This document shows positions 24,732 to 32,258 of a stretch of DNA of 39,622 nucleotides, piece by piece. A model generated the notes under the pieces. The model was given only the letters and a program-made list of their open reading frames with translations, did no database searches and was not told the DNA's origin. The DNA comes from an uncultured Prevotella sp. (GTDB lineage: Bacteria > Bacteroidota > Bacteroidia > Bacteroidales > Bacteroidaceae), in contig USPK01000005.1 of the NCBI GenBank assembly GCA_900556465.1, positions 1 through 39,622 of the forward strand, given 5' to 3'. The translations under genes and the position numbers were made by a program. How positions within the stretch are numbered: position 1 is the stretch's first letter; each line of letters starts with the position of its first letter.

Positions 24732-25925
24732 ATGCGAAAAAACTTGTGGGCCTTATTGCTTTTCTTACTGATTTGGCCTCTCCAGACTACAGCCCGCCGC
24801 TACACGGTGATTGTCTCGCTCGACGGATTCCGTTATGACTACACGCAGATTTACGACACGCCTTTCCTCAACTGGCTGGGCCATGAGGGCGTCTCGGCGG
24901 TGATGCAGCCCTCGTTTCCCTCTGTGACGTTCCCCAATCACTATACGCTGGCCACCGGTCTCTATCCCGACCATCACGGCATCATTGCCAACAGCTTTAC
25001 GGACAAGGCGAGCGGCCTGCACTTCAGCCTCGGCACGAAGGAGACGAAGCAGGACCCGCGCTTTTGGCGCGGCGAGCCCGTCTGGCAGACCGCCCAGCGG
25101 CAGGGGCAGCGCGTCGGCGTGGTCTATTGGCCGGGCTCCGACGTGAAAATCAATGGCACCTATCCCACATACTATCACGACTACGAGCAAAAGCCGCTGC
25201 TTTCCTTTACGGCCCGCATCGAGCGGGTGAAGGAGCTGCTCCAGCTTCCCGAGGACAAGCGCCCCGCGCTCGTCATGACCTATTTCGAGGAACCGGACCA
25301 CAGCGGACACGTCTACGGCCCGCTGACGTCCGAAACGCGGCGCACCGTGGCGCGGCTGGACGTGTTGGTCGAGCAACTGTGGGAGCGGTTGCAGGAACTG
25401 GCTTTCGCCGACAGCATCAACTTCATCGTGACGGCTGACCACGGCATGACGGCGGTCAACCCTGAGCGCGTGGTCCGGCTGACCGACTACGTGAAGCCCG
25501 GCTCGTATGACCGCATCGAGCCCGGTATTCCCACGCAGATCTACGCGCCGGCCGGCCGGGTGGACGAACTCCTGGCGGCGCTGGCCCGCGTACCTCACGT
25601 GAAAGCTTGGCGCAAGGACGAGATACCCGCCGCACTCCACTACGGCTCGGATGCCAACATCGGCGACGTGGTCGTACTGCCCGACATGGGCTGGATAATC
25701 AGCGAAAAGCCGATGGCCCGTCCCGGCGGCGCCCACGGTTTCGACCCGGCCGGGAACGATATGCTCGTGCCCTTCCTCGCCGTCGGCCCCGACTTCAGGC
25801 AAGGCTACCGCAAGGCGACCCAGTTCTCCAACACCTGCGTCTATCCCCTCCTGTGCCGCCTGCTGGGCGTAGCGCCCGCAGCGTGCGACGGTCGGCTGAC
25901 CGACGTAGAGGACCTGCTCCGTTGA
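24732..25925 (+). CDS. nucleotide pyrophosphatase/phosphodiesterase (NPP) family enzyme
   Basis: This 397-residue exported enzyme has a signal peptide (MRKNLWALLL to about TTAR) and the NPP/alkaline-phosphatase-superfamily fold with two zinc sites. Predicted ligands and catalytic residues are Asp31 (SLDGFRYDY), nucleophile Thr66 in PSVTFPNHYT with Asn69, Asp189 and His193 (EEPDHSGH), Asp236-His237 (TADHGM) and His335 (GGAHGFDP). NPP enzymes cleave nucleotide pyrophosphate or phosphodiester bonds in the periplasm. The TonB-dependent receptor gene begins 44 bases after its stop codon with no promoter box between, so they may be expressed together. The exact substrate is open. Confidence 0.92.
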   Translation: MRKNLWALLLFLLIWPLQTTARRYTVIVSLDGFRYDYTQIYDTPFLNWLGHEGVSAVMQPSFPSVTFPNHYTLATGLYPDHHGIIANSFTDKASGLHFSLGTKETKQDPRFWRGEPVWQTAQRQGQRVGVVYWPGSDVKINGTYPTYYHDYEQKPLLSFTARIERVKELLQLPEDKRPALVMTYFEEPDHSGHVYGPLTSETRRTVARLDVLVEQLWERLQELAFADSINFIVTADHGMTAVNPERVVRLTDYVKPGSYDRIEPGIPTQIYAPAGRVDELLAALARVPHVKAWRKDEIPAALHYGSDANIGDVVVLPDMGWIISEKPMARPGGAHGFDPAGNDMLVPFLAVGPDFRQGYRKATQFSNTCVYPLLCRLLGVAPAACDGRLTDVEDLLR

Positions 25926-25969
25926 ACTGAGAAATGAGAAAATTGTTTTATATCACCAATCTCTAACGT

Positions 25970-28900
25970 ATGGTAAATTATTCCAAGATCATGCTTACCG
26001 CGCTCGCGCCGGCATTCGCCATCTGCGCCAGTGCGCAAGTGACGACGTCTGCTATGAGCGGACGCATTGTGGACGAGGCGCAGCAGCCCGTCATCGGTGC
26101 CGCCGTCACCGCAGTGCACACTCCGTCCGGCACGCGGTACACAGCCGTGACCAACAACGACGGCCGCTACACCCTCCAAGGTATGCGTACCGGCGGTCCC
26201 TACACGGTGACCATCTCCTACCTGGGTTACGGGAAGAAAGTTTTCGAGAAACTTTACCTGGAATTGGGTAACACGCTTCCGCTCAATGCCGAGCTGGCTC
26301 CGGTCGATACCGAGCTGGGCGAGGCCGTAGTCGTAGCCAACGCCCGCCAGCAGGGCGGCGGGGCGCGCAACTATTCCCTGGACCGCATCCAGGCGACCCC
26401 GACCATCGACCGCAGTGTCTACGACATCGTGAAGAATTCCCCGATGGCCATGTCGTCCAAGAATGGCGGCATCACTATTGCCGGAACGAACAACCGCTAC
26501 AACAGCTTCCAGATTGACGGTACGGTGGCCAACGACGTCTTCGGCCTTTCCGCCGGCGGTACGAACGGCGCCCAGACCAACGCCAACCCCATCTCCATGG
26601 ACGCTATCCAGGAAATCCAGGTCGTAGTCGCTCCCTACGACGTCCGTCAGGGCGGCTTCACCGGCGGTGGCATCAACGCCATCACCAAGCAGGGTACGAA
26701 CAAGACCTTTGGTTCGGCCTACACCTACTTTAACAACCAGAGCATGTACGGCAAGCACAGCGCCTTGCAGGATTACGCTGAGTCGCCCCTCTCGCAGCAG
26801 TATTCCCGCACCTATGGCGGTACGCTCGGCGGTGCTATCATTAAGGACAAGCTCTTTTACTTCGTGAGCGCCGAGGGACACAAGGAGTCCTATCCTTCTC
26901 AGTATTACCCCGGCTATACGAGCACGTACATCACCTCCGACGTCGCTGCGCAGATTGCTAACCGCTACTACGACCTGACCGGGGTGCAGGAAAGCTACGG
27001 CCAGCGCGACATCGAGCAGAAGTCGTTCGGCCTCCTGGCCCGTATCGACTGGAACATCAGCGACAAGCACAAGCTCGCCGTCCGCTATCAGCACAACAAC
27101 TCCTACAAGGACTCTTACGGCTCGGGCTCCAGCGAATACTTCTTCGTGAACTCCGGCTTCCGCTACAATAACAAGACGAACGCCCTCGTAGCCGAGTTGA
27201 ACTCTCAGATCTCTGAGAACCTCTTCAACGAGTTGCGCGGTTCGGCCACCTTCGTTCGCGACCACCGCGAGATTCCTTACGCCGGCCCCTCCATTGCCAT
27301 CAGCAACGTCTACGGTGCGGACGGCACCTCGCTGAACGATGTGAGCATCGGTACGGAGTATTCCTCCGGCGCCAACTCCCTCGACCAGGACATCTACCTC
27401 GTGGAGGACAACCTCTCCTGGTATCTGGGCGACCACACCCTGACGTTCGGTACGCACAACGAGTTCTACCGCATCAAGAACCTCTTCCTCCAAGGCGCCT
27501 ACGGCGAGTGGAGCTTCGACTCGCTCGAGGACTTCCTCAACGACAACCCCTGGCGTTTCCGCTACGCCTATACCGACCCCGACATCACGGGGAGCCTGCA
27601 GTACGCGCCCTCGCTGAAGGCCGGCCAGTTCGGTTTCTATGTGCAGGACAAGTGGGTTCCGAACAACAACTTCAACTTGACGTACGGCCTGCGCTTCGAC
27701 ATCCCGCTCATCTTCAACAGCCCGATGGAGAACCCGCAGTTCAACGCCTTCGCCGCCGCTAACAACCTGGGCGTAGAGGTAGGCCAGACGCCCAGCGCCA
27801 AGCTGATGGTGTCGCCGCGCGTAGGCTTCAACTGGTACACGAACGACAGCCATCGCACGCTGCTCCGTGGCGGTGTCGGCATCTTTACCGGCCGCGTGCC
27901 CTTCGTCTGGCTGAGCAACGCCTTCAACAATACCGGTATGGACGTGAAGAAGGTGACGATTCAGAACAACAACGTTCCCAGCCTCGTGCAGTATAAGGAC
28001 AACCCCCTCGCCGCCGCCGAGAGCGGAACGGCCAGCTCGTCCGACATCGTGACCGTAAGCAAGAACTTCAAGTATCCGCAGGTGCTCCGCGCCAACCTGG
28101 CCCTCGAGCAGATGCTCCCCGGCGAAGTGAAGATGACCCTTGAGGGAATTTACTCCAAGACCTTGAACAACGTCTTCTTCGAGAATCTCGCCATCACCAA
28201 CAACGGCGAGAAGGTCTACGCCGTGCCGGGTGTTGAAGCCTCGGCCGCTCCCTACTACACCATGCGTAGTGGCAACTACAACAGCATCATTAACCTGAAG
28301 AACACCAACGAGGGTTACTCCTACGCCCTCTCGGCCATGCTCGAGAAGAGCTTTGACTTCGGTCTCGACCTTATGGCCAGCTACACCTTCGGCCACTCCA
28401 AGTCCGTGAACGACGGTACCTCTTCCGTGGCCTACTCGAACTGGCAGTACAACTACTCGCGCGACACGAACGGCCGCGGTGAGCTCGGCTACTCCAAGTT
28501 CGACGTGCCCCACCGCGTGATGGTGCAGGCCAGCTACACCAGTCCCCGCTACTGGAACAACTGGATGAGCACCACCGTGGCCCTGGTCTACAACGGCTTC
28601 TCCGGTGGCCGCTACAGCCTCTCCATGTATGAGTCGCAGGACTTCAACGGCGACGGCGCGCGCGGTAATTCGCTGCTCTACATCCCGACGGACGCCGAGC
28701 TCGACCAGATGGACTTTGCCGACGTGGTGCGTAACGGTGAAGTCGTCATGACGGCTGCCGAAGGCCGCGAAGCCTTCCGTCAGTGGATTGTGAACGACAG
28801 CTACGCCAAGAACCATCGCGGACAGTACGCCGAGCGCAACTCGAACCACACCGACTGGGAGCACGAGCTGAACCTCCATCTCGCGCAGACCATCTATAAT

Positions 28901-29146
28901 CCGAAGGGCGCCGGCAAGCTGGAGTTCACGTTCGACATCATTAACTTTGCCAACATGCTCAACAAGAAGTGGGGCGCCACCTATGGCAACGTCTACAACC
29001 TCACTCCCCTTGCCGTTCAGAGCGTGACGGCCGATGCCGCCGGCAACCGCGTGGCTACCTACACGTACAACACGAACAGCTATCCCCAGGTGAGCGACGT
29101 CTCCTCCCGCTGGCACTGCCAGGTGGGCGTACGCCTCACGTTCTAA
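25970..29146 (+). CDS. Oar-like TonB-dependent outer-membrane receptor
   Basis: This 1058-residue outer-membrane protein has a signal peptide (to about ASAQ, residue 23), a carboxypeptidase-regulatory-like beta-sandwich (about 28-110, SGRIVDEAQQPVIGAAVTAV), a plug (about 130-240, with DGTVANDVFG and GGFTGGGINAITK) and a 22-strand barrel ending VGVRLTF with terminal phenylalanine. The plan matches the Oar-like TonB receptor clade, not SusC; no SusD follows. Codons end almost uniformly in C, which suggests high expression. A strong terminator follows at 29195-29230. The ligand is unknown; the NPP gene just upstream hints at nucleotide- or phosphate-linked substrates, but that is inference. Confidence 0.93.
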   Translation: MVNYSKIMLTALAPAFAICASAQVTTSAMSGRIVDEAQQPVIGAAVTAVHTPSGTRYTAVTNNDGRYTLQGMRTGGPYTVTISYLGYGKKVFEKLYLELGNTLPLNAELAPVDTELGEAVVVANARQQGGGARNYSLDRIQATPTIDRSVYDIVKNSPMAMSSKNGGITIAGTNNRYNSFQIDGTVANDVFGLSAGGTNGAQTNANPISMDAIQEIQVVVAPYDVRQGGFTGGGINAITKQGTNKTFGSAYTYFNNQSMYGKHSALQDYAESPLSQQYSRTYGGTLGGAIIKDKLFYFVSAEGHKESYPSQYYPGYTSTYITSDVAAQIANRYYDLTGVQESYGQRDIEQKSFGLLARIDWNISDKHKLAVRYQHNNSYKDSYGSGSSEYFFVNSGFRYNNKTNALVAELNSQISENLFNELRGSATFVRDHREIPYAGPSIAISNVYGADGTSLNDVSIGTEYSSGANSLDQDIYLVEDNLSWYLGDHTLTFGTHNEFYRIKNLFLQGAYGEWSFDSLEDFLNDNPWRFRYAYTDPDITGSLQYAPSLKAGQFGFYVQDKWVPNNNFNLTYGLRFDIPLIFNSPMENPQFNAFAAANNLGVEVGQTPSAKLMVSPRVGFNWYTNDSHRTLLRGGVGIFTGRVPFVWLSNAFNNTGMDVKKVTIQNNNVPSLVQYKDNPLAAAESGTASSSDIVTVSKNFKYPQVLRANLALEQMLPGEVKMTLEGIYSKTLNNVFFENLAITNNGEKVYAVPGVEASAAPYYTMRSGNYNSIINLKNTNEGYSYALSAMLEKSFDFGLDLMASYTFGHSKSVNDGTSSVAYSNWQYNYSRDTNGRGELGYSKFDVPHRVMVQASYTSPRYWNNWMSTTVALVYNGFSGGRYSLSMYESQDFNGDGARGNSLLYIPTDAELDQMDFADVVRNGEVVMTAAEGREAFRQWIVNDSYAKNHRGQYAERNSNHTDWEHELNLHLAQTIYNPKGAGKLEFTFDIINFANMLNKKWGATYGNVYNLTPLAVQSVTADAAGNRVATYTYNTNSYPQVSDVSSRWHCQVGVRLTF

Positions 29147-29194
29147 AATCCCAAGGCATCAATCCCGGGGCTTGTCCCCGACCTATCTACCGGT

Positions 29195-29230
29195 ATCCTC
29201 CCGCCGCCCCGTGCGTCGGGAGGATTTTTT
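29195..29230 (+). terminator. intrinsic terminator after the TonB-dependent receptor
   Basis: ATCCTCCCG (29195-29203) pairs with CGGGAGGAT (29217-29225) and is followed by six T. A smaller hairpin CGGGGCTTGTCCCCG lies just upstream at about 29166-29180. Confidence 0.9.
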
Positions 29231-29312
29231 GTTCCGCTTCGCCCGGGAGCGGCGGCCGGTCTGCGGGGCGGCGGCGCGCCGCGTGCGGGCCGCGGGCTTT
29301 CGGGGAATGCCG

Positions 29313-29501
29313 CCGCGGTTAAGGGCCGCCGCCACGGGGCTAAGGCCAGTTTTTACGGGAATAGGCCCAGTTTTTACGGGGCTAAGGCCCGTGCTTGCGG
29401 AGACTGACCGCGCAGCCGGCGAGACAGGGCGCGCCGCCGCGGCGGCCGGGGGCATTGTTGCGGAGACGGACCGCGCGGCCGCCCCGGGCCGGACCGCACG
29501 C
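29313..29501. repeat. 21-base-period palindromic repeat cluster 3, with extension
   Basis: Three clear units start at 29334, 29355 and 29376 (ACGGGGCTAAGGCCAGT, ACGGGAATAGGCCCAGT, ACGGGGCTAAGGCCCGT). They match cluster 1 read on the other strand at 55 of 59 positions, including the rare middle variant. The 21-base phase continues: a related block at 29397 recurs at 29460 (GCGGAGACTGACCGCGC and GCGGAGACGGACCGCGC), with weaker copies at 29313 and 29418. The whole gap 29231-29744 is very GC-rich and otherwise shows no gene. Confidence 0.85.
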
Positions 29502-29744
29502 GGAGCGCGGGGCGACGGCAGCCCGGGGCTGGGGCCGCGGCGGCGCGGAAACGGCTGCCGGCTGGCGAAAAGGCGCCGCCTGGCGCGACGGCTGTTAATT
29601 TTATCGCTCCCGGCCGGTCCCGACGCCGGCGGCCGCGGCACTGCGCCGCCGGCGCCGCGCCGGGCGTCGCGCCCCGGTGGGCCGACGGTCGGCAGGGCTA
29701 CTGCTATTTTGCATTTTTCCTGTGGCTATTTCATGGAATTTTGT

Positions 29745-29752
29745 TATTTTTG
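29745..29752 (+). promoter_or_regulatory. -7 box for the Kdo-kinase-like gene
   Basis: TATTTTTG matches TAnnTTTG, 18 bases ahead of the ATG at 29771. It rules out the in-frame TTG at 29741 as the start. The stretch 29700-29770 is AT-rich after 450 bases of extreme GC. Confidence 0.65.
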
Positions 29753-29770
29753 CCGACAAAGGAATTGTCC

Positions 29771-30481
29771 ATGAAGATTATCCTGAACCCGAAATACGAG
29801 TTTCTACGCGATTATCTCATCCATATCGACGAGCACTTTGAGAAAGAGGGCAAGGAGATATTCCGCGACCGCAACGTGTTGCGCACCCTAGAAGTGGACG
29901 GACTGACGCTCTGCGTGAAGCGCTACGGTCCGTCGTCGTTGTGGAATCGCCTGGCCTGCCAGTTCTATAAAACGTCGAAGGGCGTGCGCGCCTACTTCAG
30001 ACCGCTGGCACTGCGTGAGCGCGGTTTCGAGAGCCCCGAGCCCATAGCCTACGTCCGTTACGGGCGGGGCTGCCTGCACTCGCAAAATTTTTTTGTGTGC
30101 CTGCATTCGGACTACCGGTACAGTCTGGCGACGGTGGCCAACCTGCCGAAGGAGGAGCGCGACGAGCTGGTCCGCAGCTTTGCCCACTTCGCGGCGCGGC
30201 TGCACGAGGACGGCTTCCTGCACCGCGACTTCTCGTCGAGCAACATTCTCTTCGACAAGGTGAACGGACGCTTCCACTTCTCGCTGATCGACACGAACAG
30301 CATGCGCGTAGGGCGCCCGGTGAGCGTGGAACGGGGCTGCACCAACCTGGGACAGCTCACGGGCGACGACGCCTTCTTCTCGACCCTGGCGCACGAGTAT
30401 GCCGCGGCACGGGGCGCCGACGCCACGCGCTGCGAGCGCTGGATAGGCCGGGCGCGAAGAGCGCTCAGCGCAGTACACTGA
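29771..30481 (+). CDS. Kdo/lipopolysaccharide-kinase-like protein
   Basis: This 236-residue cytoplasmic protein has a small protein-kinase-like fold of the Kdo kinase/WaaP/InaA type. Likely catalytic elements are Lys50 in LCVKRYG, HRDFSSSN (His151-Arg152-Asp153, Asn158) and the metal-binding Asp174 in LIDTNSM. Family members phosphorylate lipid A-core sugars such as Kdo or heptose; here phosphorylation of the single Kdo in Bacteroidales LPS is likely but inferred. The start is set by the promoter at 29745-29752. No LPS genes are adjacent, so it stands alone. The following 421-base gap holds no clear terminator. Confidence 0.8.
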   Translation: MKIILNPKYEFLRDYLIHIDEHFEKEGKEIFRDRNVLRTLEVDGLTLCVKRYGPSSLWNRLACQFYKTSKGVRAYFRPLALRERGFESPEPIAYVRYGRGCLHSQNFFVCLHSDYRYSLATVANLPKEERDELVRSFAHFAARLHEDGFLHRDFSSSNILFDKVNGRFHFSLIDTNSMRVGRPVSVERGCTNLGQLTGDDAFFSTLAHEYAAARGADATRCERWIGRARRALSAVH

Positions 30482-30847
30482 CGGCGCGCCCGGGCACGCC
30501 CCCTTGCGGCCGCCCGCGGGCATAGCCCCGCGACGGCGGGCCCCGTCGGCACGGGGCGGGGGACCGCGGCGCCGCCTCTCCGCCCCGTATCGGCATCCGC
30601 CGGGCAGGGCACGGTCCGGCCGCTCCCGGCAGCGGCGACGGACCAGACGTTGCAGAAAAACACGCGGGCCGGCAACGGGCCATCCTCAGACTACCACACC
30701 GCACCCCTCCCCCAGGGCGAAGCGCTCCGGAACGACGCGCCGGGCCGGCTCTCCCTCACGGCCAACGCCTTTTGGCACGAATCGTGAACGCGAGCCGCGG
30801 AAACGTAAAAAAATGCTTAGGATGAGAATAAAAGTGGTAAGTCGGTC
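30482..30847. other. GC-rich gap with a possible decayed repeat unit
   Basis: This stretch has no supportable gene. At 30516-30560 it contains GCGGGCATAGCCCCGCG and CCCCGTCGGCACGGGGC, which resemble the unit and the CGGCA spacer of the 21-base repeat family with changes and a deletion. It could be a decayed copy. The remainder shows nothing I can name. Confidence 0.35.
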
Positions 30848-30876
30848 TTGCAGCTTTCCGAGATGTTGTATCTTTG
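30848..30876 (+). promoter_or_regulatory. promoter for the DUF4143-type ATPase gene
   Basis: TTG (30848-30850), an 18-base spacer and TATCTTTG (30869-30876) fit the Bacteroidota -33/-7 plan. The ATG at 30903 lies 26 bases on, which rejects starts further upstream in the open frame. Confidence 0.7.
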
Positions 30877-30902
30877 CAAGTAATAACCCAATCTTTACGC
30901 TT

Positions 30903-32087
30903 ATGTTGGAGACATTTTACAGAACCCACGCTTATCTCGTGGAACACTTCGAGGCTCCCGTCCGCCGGTCGCTGATGGACACGATCGACTGGAGCTACCG
31001 CATGATAGGCATCCGCGGTCCGCGCGGTGTAGGACGCACGTCCTTTCTCCTGCAGTACGCGAAGGAGCACTTCGACCCGCGTCTGCGGCAGTGTCTCTAC
31101 ATCAACCTGAACAACTTCTATTTCCAAGGCCGCGGGCTGGTGGATTTTGCAGGAGAGTTTGTGGCCAATGGCGGACAGGTGCTCCTCGTGGACCAGGCCT
31201 TCAAGTTGCCCGACTGGCAGCGCCAGCTCTGCGACTGCTACCACCGCTATCCCTACCTCCGCATCGTCTACACCACAACCTCGGTCAACGCGGGCGAGGC
31301 CGACACGTCCGAGCTGGCCTCCATAAGCCGCATCTACGTGCTCCACGGCTTCTCGTTCCGCGAATACGTCAACCTGCAGACGGGCAACGACTTCCAGACG
31401 TTTGAACTGGAAAACCTGCTGCGCGACCACGAACAGGTGCTCAAGCTCATCGTGCCGCGCGTGAAGCCCTGGGAATACTTCCAGGACTACCTGCACCACG
31501 GTTACTACCCCTTCTTCCTGGAAAACCACAACTTCATGGAGGCGCTGCTCAAAGCGATGAACATGATGATAGAAGTGGACATCCTTTTCAGCAAACAGGT
31601 GGAGTTGAAATACCTCTCACGCATCAAGCGCCTGCTCTACCTGCTGGCCGTGCAGGGTGGCACGACGCCCAACGTGAGCCGGCTCGCCGAAGAAATCGGG
31701 ACCAGCCGCGCCACGGTGATGAACTATCTGAAATATCTCGAGGAAGCACGGCTCATCAACATGGTCTATCGCGAGGGCGACTCCTTCCCGAAAAAGCCGG
31801 CCACCATTATGCTCCACGACACGAACCTCGTATATGCCGTCTACGCCCCGCAGATGCAGGAGCAGATGATTATGGAGACGTTTTTCGTCAACGCCCTGTG
31901 GCGCCACCACGCCGTAAACAAGGAGCGCCGCAACGGCTTCTTCCGCGTCAATCACTCTGTGGACGTCTGCGTCTGCGACTATAAGAAGCGCGTCAAGAGT
32001 ATTCCGGGAATGTACACGGCCCGTTACCACATGGAGGTGGGCCGGGACAACGACTTGCCCCTCTGGCTCTTCGGCTTCCTGGACTGA
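30903..32087 (+). CDS. AAA-type ATPase with DUF4143-like C-terminal half
   Basis: This 394-residue protein has an N-terminal AAA_14-type nucleotide-binding domain (about 20-200), then a winged-helix segment (LAEEIGTSRATVMNYLKYLEEARLI, roughly 260-285) and a C-terminal DUF4143-like domain. The Walker A motif reads GPRGVGRTS (39-47), so the usual lysine is Arg45. The Walker B reads LLVDQ (94-98), so the usual glutamate after the aspartate is glutamine. Family members are of unknown role and have many paralogues in Bacteroidales. The open frame extends 399 bases upstream, but the promoter at 30848-30876 fixes this start. A hairpin terminator follows. Confidence 0.85.
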   Translation: MLETFYRTHAYLVEHFEAPVRRSLMDTIDWSYRMIGIRGPRGVGRTSFLLQYAKEHFDPRLRQCLYINLNNFYFQGRGLVDFAGEFVANGGQVLLVDQAFKLPDWQRQLCDCYHRYPYLRIVYTTTSVNAGEADTSELASISRIYVLHGFSFREYVNLQTGNDFQTFELENLLRDHEQVLKLIVPRVKPWEYFQDYLHHGYYPFFLENHNFMEALLKAMNMMIEVDILFSKQVELKYLSRIKRLLYLLAVQGGTTPNVSRLAEEIGTSRATVMNYLKYLEEARLINMVYREGDSFPKKPATIMLHDTNLVYAVYAPQMQEQMIMETFFVNALWRHHAVNKERRNGFFRVNHSVDVCVCDYKKRVKSIPGMYTARYHMEVGRDNDLPLWLFGFLD

Positions 32088-32090
32088 TGC

Positions 32091-32152
32091 GGTTCCGTCC
32101 GCCCTCCTGCTCCGCGCCCCGCGCACAGGAGAGCGGGCGGAACGGCCTTTTC
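32091..32152 (+). terminator. likely intrinsic terminator after the ATPase gene
   Basis: GGTTCCGTCCGCCCTCCTG (32091-32109) pairs, with small bulges, with CAGGAGAGCGGGCGGAAC (32125-32142), followed by GGCCTTTTCT. It begins 3 bases after the stop codon. Confidence 0.6.
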
Positions 32153-32197
32153 TCAAAAAATCCTGCAATGTGCATTTTACAACTTAAATAGAAATAC

Positions 32198-32205
32198 TAC
32201 CTTTG
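32198..32205 (+). promoter_or_regulatory. promoter -7 box for nifJ
   Basis: TACCTTTG matches TAnnTTTG. TTTTAC at 32175-32180 is a weak -33 match about 19 bases upstream. The untranslated leader to the ATG at 32259 is about 45 bases and AT-rich. Confidence 0.7.
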
Positions 32206-32258
32206 CAGGGTAAACAAGCAAATCCTATCTAACGATTTAAATTTTCAACATCACGGTT

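Noticed and set aside
25841..29116. Open frame of 1091 codons antisense to the TonB-dependent receptor
   Set aside because: The plus-strand frame has a signal peptide, plug and barrel. The antisense frame is open only because C-ending codons leave few stop codons on the other strand; its protein is Val/Gly-rich with no known domain.
29172..29774. Frame encoding seven-residue repeats (TGLRPVF, TGIGPVF, TGLRPVL, AETDRAA)
   Set aside because: A 21-base period gives heptads in any open frame. The same clusters also read as TGLSPV heptads on the other strand, and no start signal or conserved protein surrounds them. The DNA or RNA structure is the better explanation.
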